DNA of 64,000 nt, taken from NCBI GenBank assembly GCA_902768665.1, contig CACXMA010000003.1, positions 1 to 64,000 on the forward strand, given 5' to 3'. How positions within the stretch are numbered: the first letter of the stretch is position 1; each line of letters opens with the position of its first letter. A program made the translations under genes and the position numbers. The notes below the pieces were generated by a model that saw only the letters and a program-made list of their open reading frames with translations, was not told the DNA's origin and made no database searches. Shown here in pieces: positions 1 to 6,767 of this stretch. The stretch comes from an uncultured Bacteroidia bacterium (GTDB lineage: Bacteria > Bacteroidota > Bacteroidia > Bacteroidales > UBA932).

Positions 1-24
1 CGCCCTCCCTCCCCGTTCAACAAA

Positions 25-438
25 CTACAAATAGAACTCGCCCTCGTAGACGGTATGGTCGGCCGTCTCGATGGTCAGGACATAATGGCCGGAAAGACCG
101 CTCGCGGGAACCAGAACGGCGCCGTCCGACGTGTCGAACTCCGTTTCGTACCAGTCCCCTGCCGTCGATGTCAGCCTCACCGTCACATCGCCGATGGATT
201 CGCTGCACCCAAGCATCACGCCGGACAGCGTGTCGAAGTACTCCGCGAAGAACGGTACGGCCGTACGGGGGGCACCCTCCGGTTTGTTTGACTCTTTTAC
301 TACAACATGGATAATAACAGGATCATCCTCCATTGTAGCACCTAATGGTAGAGTGAGGGCATTAGGAATTGGCATTGCCATCACAGCCGTTGCGAACACT
401 AGCCCGCATAACGACATAATTGCTTTTGATTTACGCAT
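25..438 (-). CDS. DUF3244-family small secreted protein
   Basis: 137 residues with an N-terminal signal peptide (hydrophobic stretch about residues 9-22, ending near AMA). The rest is a single beta-rich domain ending in a G-x-Y-x-L-x-I...Y-x-G-x-F pattern (residues about 118-137), which resembles the DUF3244 proteins of Bacteroidales. The function of that family is not known. A consensus Bacteroidetes promoter lies just upstream (461-492), so the gene is probably transcribed on its own. It follows the TPR regulator gene on the same strand; small DUF3244 genes next to membrane TPR/HTH regulators could be targets of them, but that is inference. Confidence 0.7.
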   Translation of the reverse strand: MRKSKAIMSLCGLVFATAVMAMPIPNALTLPLGATMEDDPVIIHVVVKESNKPEGAPRTAVPFFAEYFDTLSGVMLGCSESIGDVTVRLTSTAGDWYETEFDTSDGAVLVPASGLSGHYVLTIETADHTVYEGEFYL

Positions 439-460
439 AATTGTATGAATTAATCCAATA

Positions 461-492
461 CAAAGTTACGCGTCAATAGCGGGCAATCAAAA
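461..492 (-). promoter_or_regulatory. Bacteroidetes-type promoter for the DUF3244 gene
   Basis: On the minus strand TTTTG (488-492) is followed after exactly 19 nt by TAACTTTG (461-468), matching the -33 TTTG / -7 TAnnTTTG consensus. Transcription would start about 18-20 nt before the ATG at 438. The -33 element sits in the A-tract of the preceding terminator. Confidence 0.75.
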
Positions 493-518
493 AAAAGCGC
501 CTAACATTTTTGGCGCTA
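488..518 (-). terminator. Rho-independent terminator of the TPR regulator gene
   Basis: On the minus strand AGCGCC (512-517) pairs with GGCGCT (496-501) around a short loop and is followed by a run of eight T. It lies about 50 nt after the stop of the TPR regulator gene. Confidence 0.75.
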
Positions 519-565
519 TCATATTAATAATCAATAATATAAAAAATCTAAAATCTAACAGCTCT

Positions 566-2281
566 TTACATCTTGGGAATTGTGTGTTTTTGAAAGAACT
601 CCTTGTAGTCTTCCTCGGGAAGAAACGATAACTTGGCCCGATACCGATACAGCCTCTCACTGATTACATAATCAGGAATCGCACTTAAAAAAGAAATCGT
701 CTTTACAGGGAAACCGCAAAAGTAGCAGATAAGGATGTCATAATCCTCTTTCTTAAGAAGTGGAGTCCTCTTATGCTCTTTCTTCTCAAACTCTGAGACA
801 GTATTCCGAAGTCTGGAAAAACGGCCGCCGGTAGCCACTTCGTATGTAACCTCAAGGGTATCTATAAAGGAGTGATCAGAACGGAGATGTTCCAGATCTT
901 TCTTGAACAAAGACAACAACTCTTCCTTTGTTGCGACCCCTTTCTTTTCTTTGAACCATTCAAGTCCCTTGTTATTGTATTCAAAATACTTATCGGCAAT
1001 ACTACGCATCGAACGGATTCTCTCATTCAGAAAGCCTTCCAGAATACCAGAAAGCCGGGAATCACGCTCCTGCAATAGTTCTATATCATTGCAAACCTGT
1101 AAAGTGTCAGACAGGCTCTTCTCAAGAGCCCGCCTCTTTCTACGCATTAACAACAGCAAAAGAAAAACAATGAGAATGATTACTGCGATAGACAGGCCGA
1201 ATACGCGTGAACGGTAAACAATCTCCCGCTGTTTTTTCTCAGCAAGTTGGTTGTAGTAAACTCCCAGTGAGTATCCAACTGACTGCTCTGTAATTCGGCT
1301 TATCTCGGCAGTTTGATCACGGAGTGAGTTTTCTAAAGAATTTAACGCCTTTTCGTATTCCCCGCGATGTTTAAATAACAAATACCATTCATGGGAAATC
1401 CCTTTGAAGCCATCAGACATAGAAAGGCGCTCTGCTTCCTGCATTATTTCGTTCGCCGTTTCTATCGCTCCCTTCTGTTCATATATTTGAGCCAAAGCAC
1501 TCAGATCTCTGGATCTTAACGGCAACGGCTCATCGCATGTCTGACTCAACGTATAATAATAAAGTGCACTGTCTATCTGCTGATGTGTCTGATAAAGAAA
1601 GCATTCGGCATATGTTCGACTTGCTTGAGAAAATAAAGACCCGGAACTCAGATTTCGGGACAGCATCTCTGAGAGGATGGCTTTGCTTTCGGAAAACCGC
1701 ATTGCACTTTTCAGCGTGATAGCCTTCGATAGACGCGCATAATCTGCATATAAGGTATCCCCAGCTTTCTCAAAAGCGCTGATTGCCTCTTCGCATTTTT
1801 CAGCAGCTTTCCCATAATCCATTATATCATTCAGAATATACGCCTGAGCACGTAAAGAAAGGCCGTTATAATGCCAGTCAGATAGCTCGTTTGCCAGGGT
1901 TCTGCTGCGCTCGAAAGATATCATGGCCGGAACGTATTCCCCTGCATTCCCTTCTATCGTTCCTGCATAATACCAACTCATCATGGCATCACGGTTACTC
2001 TCCTCTCCATAATAATCCAAAGCCGGACGGATGATCGACATATCTGTCGTATCTATATAATTCCGGTCCAGCGCCTTACTATACAGTAAAGAATACTTAG
2101 CCCGGTCCTTCGGCGTCGTCAACGCTGAAGTTGGGAATGATGTCAGATAGTCTAACGCAATAGCCGGTTCTGAATCCAAGACTGATTCAGCCTTTGCCAG
2201 TTGTCTGCGGACTTCTTGATTCGTACAAGAAGGGACTACAAGTATCATACTTATCCCAACAATAAGGTCTATCGCTTTCAT
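566..2281 (-). CDS. Membrane-anchored TPR regulator with C-terminal HTH-like domain
   Basis: 571 residues. I place the start at the ATG at 2281 because the peptide then begins with a lipoprotein signal (lipobox near VVPSC, Cys about residue 19); an ATG-containing extension to 2299 is possible. Residues about 25-350 are helical repeats of TPR type (several Y-x-x-A / A-x-x-Y pairs). A single transmembrane helix at about 365-390 (VIILIVFLLLLLM) is followed by basic residues and a cytoplasmic part with a coiled-coil stretch. The C-terminal 70 residues look like the winged or LuxR-like HTH found in Bacteroides TPR regulators. It probably senses a periplasmic signal and acts on transcription near the membrane; no ligand can be read from the sequence. 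Confidence 0.7.
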   Translation of the reverse strand: MKAIDLIVGISMILVVPSCTNQEVRRQLAKAESVLDSEPAIALDYLTSFPTSALTTPKDRAKYSLLYSKALDRNYIDTTDMSIIRPALDYYGEESNRDAMMSWYYAGTIEGNAGEYVPAMISFERSRTLANELSDWHYNGLSLRAQAYILNDIMDYGKAAEKCEEAISAFEKAGDTLYADYARLSKAITLKSAMRFSESKAILSEMLSRNLSSGSLFSQASRTYAECFLYQTHQQIDSALYYYTLSQTCDEPLPLRSRDLSALAQIYEQKGAIETANEIMQEAERLSMSDGFKGISHEWYLLFKHRGEYEKALNSLENSLRDQTAEISRITEQSVGYSLGVYYNQLAEKKQREIVYRSRVFGLSIAVIILIVFLLLLLMRRKRRALEKSLSDTLQVCNDIELLQERDSRLSGILEGFLNERIRSMRSIADKYFEYNNKGLEWFKEKKGVATKEELLSLFKKDLEHLRSDHSFIDTLEVTYEVATGGRFSRLRNTVSEFEKKEHKRTPLLKKEDYDILICYFCGFPVKTISFLSAIPDYVISERLYRYRAKLSFLPEEDYKEFFQKHTIPKM

Positions 2282-2410
2282 AATGGGCATTTTCACCAAG
2301 ATACAAAGAATTCCCCGAAAGAAAAAGACCGCCGGAAACTTATTATATGGAAGTGTGGATTAATTCATACAAATCACTTTCCGGCAGTCGGGAATACACA
2401 AAAAAAGCGA

Positions 2411-2536
2411 GGTGTTACTCAACCCCGGCAGGTCTAGGAACCTTTATGAGTTTTTTTATAAGTAACACCTGCGCTAAAAGCGCAGGCATCGCTACTTATC
2501 GAAGCTCATAAAGTGAAATTTCCTAGATTTCCGGGG
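2411..2536. other. Nested stem-loop element with an alternative pairing
   Basis: Outer arms: CCCCGG (2423-2428), TCTAGGA (2433-2439) and CTTTATGAG (2442-2450) pair with CTCATAAAG (2505-2513), TCCTAGA (2521-2527) and CCGGGG (2531-2536). Inside, ATAAGTA (2458-2464) pairs with TACTTAT (2493-2499), enclosing a hairpin CCTGCGC/GCGCAGG (2468-2474 with 2480-2486). A competing 8-bp pair is GGTGTTAC (2411-2418) with GTAACACC (2462-2469), which would break the inner helices. It could be a regulatory leader of the minus-strand TPR gene, a MITE-like remnant or a transposon end. No known family recognised. Confidence 0.55.
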
Positions 2537-2630
2537 ACTTCGAACAGCGCTAACGCTTGCTTATATGTCTTGTATTACACTTTCTTGTAATCCACTGCAA
2601 GTTTACACAATTATTCTCAGAATAACAAAC

Positions 2631-2719
2631 CTCGTGAACAAAAAGGGGCGTTTCTTGTTCACGAGTTGGGCAAAACAGTGAACCCATGAACAAAAACATG
2701 GGGTTTTTGTTCACGGGTT
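2631..2719. repeat. Two tandem hairpins with GTGAACAAAAA stems
   Basis: Hairpin 1 pairs CTCGTGAACAA (2631-2641) with TTGTTCACGAG (2655-2665). Hairpin 2 pairs 2681-2697 with 2703-2719 over 17 positions with one mismatch (core ATGAACAAAAAC). The two hairpins share the GTGAACAA core. They lie downstream of the minus-strand DUF3298 gene and may end its transcription. A similarly built pair is at 31001-31081. Confidence 0.65.
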
Positions 2720-2724
2720 CGGAG

Positions 2725-2788
2725 GATTCCACGGACGGAGCCGTGGAATGACAATAAAAAAGATTCCACGGACAAGCCGTGGAATGAC
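2725..2788. repeat. GATTCCACGG palindromes, two copies
   Basis: Copies at 2725-2752 (loop changed to ACGGAG) and 2762-2788 (GATTCCACGG, loop ACAAG, CCGTGGAATGAC). Each can form a 9-bp hairpin. They are direct repeats about 37 nt apart, downstream of the DUF3298 lipoprotein gene. Confidence 0.9.
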
Positions 2789-2809
2789 GGGACGGACGGG
2801 CCGTGCTTA

Positions 2810-3643
2810 TTATTCCCAAATATGGGCGTACTTGTCGGCCAGGAGGGGCTTCAGGGCGCGGGCGGGGATGTTGACCTGGATGAGACCGTAGGCATAGGCC
2901 GCGATCTCGTAAGGGTTGAAGTAGTAGCTGATGCCATCCTCGTCGATCGTGAAGTTGTCGTTGGGCTGGATCCCTTCATCCCAAAGGAGTATACCCTCCT
3001 CGTAATCATCTTCTTCCTCCAGATACTTCAGCAGCAGGGCGGAGAGTTCCTCCTGGTAACCCTCGCGGAAAAGCTGCCCCTCGCGGAGGCGGCAGCCGGT
3101 GCTGAGGTCGATGACAATCGGCGTGAAATAGTAATAGCCGTGGGCCGCGCCGAACATGTACTGGGAGCCCGCTATATTATAATTGGTATAGCCCTTGGGT
3201 GCCGTATGGGAGAATTCGCCGGACAACTGCCAGTCTCCGCTTTTCATGTACATTTCCTCCTCTTCGTCCTCTTCGCCGTCCCAGATGCCGTCCTCGAACC
3301 ACTCGCGAACGGGCGCTTCATTGGCGATGGCAAGGGACTTGACCTGCGGGTTCTCCTTGCCGAACATTGCCTTGCCGATCGCGCAGTTCATACTGTCGAG
3401 AACGACCTGGGGGAGGCGATCGTCGATGACATATTCCACCGAAAGGATATACTCGACACTGTAGTCCTTCCGCAATTGGAGGGTCTTGGCATCCGTGAAG
3501 CACTCGATCTTGAGACTGTCCGCGACAAGGACGGTTTCCTCCCCGGGCACGGCCGGAGCATTGCCTTTCTTGTCCTGTTTGCACGAAACGCCGACCAGCA
3601 GCGCCAGGCCCGTCAGGGCCGTCAAAACCAATAATCTTTTCAT
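2810..3643 (-). CDS. DUF3298 / RsiV-like lipoprotein
   Basis: 277 residues. N-terminal lipoprotein signal ending at GVSC (Cys about 21). The mature part has a DUF4163-like beginning (SVEYILSVEYVI) and a C-terminal DUF3298 domain: YNIAGSQYMFGAAHGYYY, then VIDLSTG, an EGYQEELSALLLKYL helix, FTIDEDGISYYFNPYEIAAYAYG and the conserved LKPLL end. This architecture is shared by periplasmic lipoproteins related to the RsiV anti-sigma lysozyme receptor. The last bases of the upstream alkyltransferase gene overlap its start in an ATGA, so the two are co-translated. The real ligand is unknown. Confidence 0.8.
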   Translation of the reverse strand: MKRLLVLTALTGLALLVGVSCKQDKKGNAPAVPGEETVLVADSLKIECFTDAKTLQLRKDYSVEYILSVEYVIDDRLPQVVLDSMNCAIGKAMFGKENPQVKSLAIANEAPVREWFEDGIWDGEEDEEEEMYMKSGDWQLSGEFSHTAPKGYTNYNIAGSQYMFGAAHGYYYFTPIVIDLSTGCRLREGQLFREGYQEELSALLLKYLEEEDDYEEGILLWDEGIQPNDNFTIDEDGISYYFNPYEIAAYAYGLIQVNIPARALKPLLADKYAHIWE

Positions 3644-4233
3644 TTTGCGAGTTGTTTTTTGATCAGTTCGAGTTTAACGGCGGGGCCATAGGCATACTCG
3701 CCGACACTGATGGAGTCGAGCAGATAGAGGTCGCTCCCCCGGAAGAGGGTCGACTCGGCGCTGCGGCGGATTTCGTGGATCTTGTCCACGGACTCCTTCG
3801 GCACGATCAGGTGGCAGGGAATGACATAGGCGACCGGATTGAGCGCCACGGCATGGGCCACGGCCCGCACGCCCTGCGGATTGTCGACCCGGGCCGCAAG
3901 GTCGCTGTAGCTGAGGAGGGTAACAGATTCCACGGACGAGCCGTGGAATGACGGGGCGGCGTCATTGCCAGCGCATGCGGGCAATCCGTGGGTCAGGTCA
4001 TAGAGGGCCTTCCAGACGGATTTCTGGAACTTGGAGCCATAGAGGCAGAGGTCCTCCCAGCGGAGGGTTTTCCCGAGCTCGACGAGCTCGTCCGTGGTGA
4101 TCTTGCGGGTTGCGATCCGCTCCACCGCGTCGGGGGAATGGGCGGCGATGCGGGCGGCGATGCCGGCAAAGTGGCGGTAATCGGCCGCGATCGAGGCGAC
4201 CTTTCCGTCGATTTCAGTGACGATCCATTTCAT
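3640..4233 (-). CDS. ogt: Methylated-DNA--[protein]-cysteine S-methyltransferase with repeat-derived insertion
   Basis: 197 residues. Suicide repair of O6-alkylguanine in DNA: the active Cys is C140 in the motif VIPCH. The HTH region (residues about 107-130) reads LSYSDLAARV...VRAVAHAVALNPVAYVIPCH. Two things are odd. First, the usual PCHRV is PCHLI here. Second, the conserved loop between the VWKALYDL helix (residues 73-80) and LSYSDLA, normally IPxGET, is replaced by about 26 residues (81-106) encoded by two repeats: one GTCATTGCC palindrome (3961-3987) and one GATTCCACGG palindrome (3925-3951). The frame is kept. The protein may be active or may have lost activity. It overlaps the DUF3298 gene by 4 nt. 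Confidence 0.85.
   Translation of the reverse strand: MKWIVTEIDGKVASIAADYRHFAGIAARIAAHSPDAVERIATRKITTDELVELGKTLRWEDLCLYGSKFQKSVWKALYDLTHGLPACAGNDAAPSFHGSSVESVTLLSYSDLAARVDNPQGVRAVAHAVALNPVAYVIPCHLIVPKESVDKIHEIRRSAESTLFRGSDLYLLDSISVGEYAYGPAVKLELIKKQLAK
3925..3987. repeat. Two palindromic repeats inside the alkyltransferase gene
   Basis: A family 1 copy (GATTCCACGG...CCGTGGAATGAC, 3925-3951) and a family 3 copy (GTCATTGCC...GGGCAATC, 3961-3987) are adjacent. Both are read through in frame as part of residues 81-106 of the alkyltransferase. Confidence 0.9.
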
Positions 4234-4247
4234 GGGCAGCGGTATTG

Positions 4248-4274
4248 GATGCCACGGACAGGCCGTGGCATGAC
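4248..4274. repeat. Palindromic repeat, co-varied copy
   Basis: GATGCCACGG, loop ACAGG, CCGTGGCATGAC. Compared with the common copies, the fourth stem position has changed on both arms (T-A to G-C), so the stem is preserved. It fills the gap between the S9 peptidase stop and the alkyltransferase start. Confidence 0.9.
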
Positions 4275-4276
4275 GT

Positions 4277-6712
4277 TTAATCGTTGTTCAGTTCCCCGAT
4301 GTCGACCGGACGGGGCGTGGGGTCGCCCATCAGGTAGCGGGTATAGTGGTCGGCCATCTTCCAGAAGAAGAACTCGTTCATGTCGCCGAAACCGTGGCGC
4401 TGGCCCGGCAGTACGAGCATGTCGAAGCGCTTGTTGGCACGGATGAGGGCATCCACAACGCGATAGGTGTTCGACGGGTGGACATTGTCGTCGATGTCAC
4501 CGGTGACAAGCAGCAGGCGTCCCCGGAGGTTCCGCGCCAGCTCGGGGTTCGTCGCGACACGGATGGTGTAGGTCGTGTCGGTCTCGGTGATCTTCTCGCG
4601 GATGCCGTGGTGCTGCTCGCTCCACCAGCGGTTGTAGATGTTGTTGTCGTGGTTGCCGGCACAGGAGACCGCCGCCTTGAAGAAGTCGGGGTAGGTCAGG
4701 ATGGCCGCTGTCGACATGAATCCGCCGCCGCTGTGGCCATGGATGCCGACACGGTTCATATCCATCCACGGATAGCGCTCGCCAAGCTGCTGGATGGCAT
4801 ATTTCTGGTCCTCCAGGCCGTAGTCGCGCAGGTTCCCGTAGCCGTAGTTGTGGTACCATTTCGAGCGCATCGGATGGCCGCCGCGGTTGCCGACGGTCAC
4901 GACGATGAAGCCGAGCTGCGCCAGGCGGTCGGTGCGGGTCATGCCCTGGCTCCAGGAGATGTTGACGGCCTCCACCTGCGGACCGGGATAGACGTAGTCG
5001 CAGACGGGATAAACCTTCGTGGAGTCGAAGTCAAAGGGCTTGTAGATGGCGCCGTAAAGGTCCGTCACGCCGTCCGCCGCCTTGACCTTGAAGCGCTCCG
5101 GGAAGCGGTATCCGGCCTCGAACAGACGGGAGAAGTCGGCCTCTTCGAGGTCCATGACCGGGCGGCCGGCCGCGACGTCAATCAGCACGACAAAGGGCTT
5201 GGCATCCACCCGGGAGGCGTTGGCAACGAGGTATTTCGCATCGTCGGAGGCCGTCGCGAGGACGTCCATGTCATCCATGTCGAGCTTGACGGGCGTACCG
5301 CCGCCCACTCCGACGCGGTAGTTGTGCATCTGGTAAGGATTCTCGCCCGGGACCATGCCGGAGGCGCTGAAGACCACATACTGGCCGGTCGCGCCGAGGA
5401 TGGACTCGACATGGTAGGCACCCTCCGTGAGGTTGCGCTTCAACGTTCCGTCCGGGCCATAGAGATAGAGGTTGGCCCAGCCGTTGCGCTCGCTCCACCA
5501 GACGAAGTCGCCGCTGGGGAGGAACACCGGGTCGCGCCACTCCTGGTAGGTGTTCATCCGTTCGCTGACGAGGGTTTTCGTGCTGTCGGCATCAACCCCG
5601 ACATAGCAGAGGTCGATCTTGTGGAGGTCGCGGCTGAGGCGGTACATGTAGAAGCCTTTGTCGTCGCCGATCCAGCGCATGCTGTAGAAATCCCTGGCGG
5701 CTTCGGCAGCGGTAAGATCCGCATTCAGGATCGAGGCGTCCTGGTCCTTGAACGCCGCCATCGCGACCTCGCGGGAGGTGCCGGCATCGACGTCAAAGAT
5801 ATGCAGGGTACCCTTCGGAGCCGGTTCGCCGGGCATCTGGTAGTGGTAGGTCTCGAGGGTCGGACGGGGCCGGCTCACGGCGTTGATGACCCAGAGCTTC
5901 TTCACCGGCGACATGTCCCAGCGGATGATGGAGAAATGGCGGCTGTCCGGCGACCAGCTGATTTGCGGGAAGTTGCGCTTGGTCGTGTCCGTCACGGTGT
6001 CGCCGCGATAGTTGCCCCCCATCCAGGACCATTCGGCCGTGCCGTCCGTCGTCAGGGCGCGCTCGACGATGAGCGAATCCTTCGGGTCCTCCGTGGCAAG
6101 ACGCAGCGAAGTGGAGTCCATCACGAACAGATTGTGGTTCCGGAGATAGACGCCGCGGGTGCCGTCGGGGGAGACACTCGCCCAGCTGGGATAGCGGTCC
6201 TTCTGCTCCTGCGTCGTGAAAGTCAGCTCTTTCGAGGCGATCTCATAGGTGAAATGATAAAGAACCGTGCCCTCCTGTGTCCGGCCGAGCGAGTCGGTCT
6301 TCGGACGGGTCGACTGGATGTCGAACTCGAAGTACTTGTCCTCCTTGAGCTCCAGGTCCTGCATCGGGATATGGGCGGCATCGAACGGATCGCGCACGAT
6401 CTCAGTAAGCTGCATGGCCAGTTTTTCCATGTCGAACACTTCGGTCTTGGACTTTTTCGCCGGATCGACGATATAGTATTTCGTCCCCTCGGCGGTCTTC
6501 CAGCTGTACCAGAACTTGTCGCTCCCGACGAACCAGTTCGGGCTGATGCGGGTCGAATAGACCATCTGGGAGATTTTCTTCTGCGAGAAGCGTTCGGCGA
6601 GGCCGTAGTTGGCCCTACGGACATACTTTTCTTTTTCAGGAGCTTTCTGCGCCGCGGCCGTCAGCGCCAGGCAGCCCAGCAGGACGGCAATGGATAGGAT
6701 CTTTTTCATCAT
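4277..6712 (-). CDS. Secreted prolyl oligopeptidase / DPP IV family serine peptidase (S9)
   Basis: 811 residues with a signal peptide (residues 1-21, cut near TAAAQ). Residues about 60-530 form a beta-propeller-like region (DPPIV_N), and about 545-800 the alpha/beta-hydrolase peptidase domain. Catalytic triad: S661 in GHSGGGF, D741 in GDIDDNV and H773 in GQRHGF. Such enzymes cut dipeptides or short peptides after proline in the periplasm. It is the fourth gene of a minus-strand series with GH2, M6 protease and fimbrillin-like genes; a gap of about 54 bp with family 2 repeats separates it from GH2, so it may still be in one transcript. Family is certain, substrate is not. Confidence 0.9.
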   Translation of the reverse strand: MMKKILSIAVLLGCLALTAAAQKAPEKEKYVRRANYGLAERFSQKKISQMVYSTRISPNWFVGSDKFWYSWKTAEGTKYYIVDPAKKSKTEVFDMEKLAMQLTEIVRDPFDAAHIPMQDLELKEDKYFEFDIQSTRPKTDSLGRTQEGTVLYHFTYEIASKELTFTTQEQKDRYPSWASVSPDGTRGVYLRNHNLFVMDSTSLRLATEDPKDSLIVERALTTDGTAEWSWMGGNYRGDTVTDTTKRNFPQISWSPDSRHFSIIRWDMSPVKKLWVINAVSRPRPTLETYHYQMPGEPAPKGTLHIFDVDAGTSREVAMAAFKDQDASILNADLTAAEAARDFYSMRWIGDDKGFYMYRLSRDLHKIDLCYVGVDADSTKTLVSERMNTYQEWRDPVFLPSGDFVWWSERNGWANLYLYGPDGTLKRNLTEGAYHVESILGATGQYVVFSASGMVPGENPYQMHNYRVGVGGGTPVKLDMDDMDVLATASDDAKYLVANASRVDAKPFVVLIDVAAGRPVMDLEEADFSRLFEAGYRFPERFKVKAADGVTDLYGAIYKPFDFDSTKVYPVCDYVYPGPQVEAVNISWSQGMTRTDRLAQLGFIVVTVGNRGGHPMRSKWYHNYGYGNLRDYGLEDQKYAIQQLGERYPWMDMNRVGIHGHSGGGFMSTAAILTYPDFFKAAVSCAGNHDNNIYNRWWSEQHHGIREKITETDTTYTIRVATNPELARNLRGRLLLVTGDIDDNVHPSNTYRVVDALIRANKRFDMLVLPGQRHGFGDMNEFFFWKMADHYTRYLMGDPTPRPVDIGELNND

Positions 6713-6718
6713 ATTGTT

Positions 6719-6767
6719 GTCATTTCGAGTTTGCTTACGGTGTCATTTCGAGCGAAGTCGAGAAATC
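6719..6767. repeat. GTCATTTCGAG repeats (family 2), one partial and one full
   Basis: A truncated copy at 6719-6729 and a full copy, GTCATTTCGAGC...GTCGAGAAATC, at 6742-6767. The last C of the full copy is the first base of the 'cta' that reads as the TAG stop of the minus-strand GH2 gene. Confidence 0.9.

Larger units (their letters stand above)
2282..2809. other. Non-coding, hairpin-rich interval
   Basis: No credible gene here. Reading from left to right it holds: a GCCGGAAA/TTTCCGGC inverted repeat (2331-2338 with 2378-2385), a nested stem structure (2411-2536), two tandem hairpins with GTGAACAA stems (2631-2719) and two copies of the GATTCCACGG palindrome (2725-2788). A minus-strand open frame over 2550-2819 is made of these repeats and has no coding character. 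Confidence 0.7.

Noticed and set aside
2550..2819. 89-residue minus-strand frame after the DUF3298 gene
   Set aside because: Translates the palindromes (HSTACPWN-type peptides) and tandem hairpins; not a gene.
4346..6697. Long + strand open frame opposite the S9 peptidase
   Set aside because: Antisense shadow of a gene with a complete catalytic triad. Similar + strand frames opposite GH2, the M6 protease, mutS and ABC-F were rejected for the same reason.
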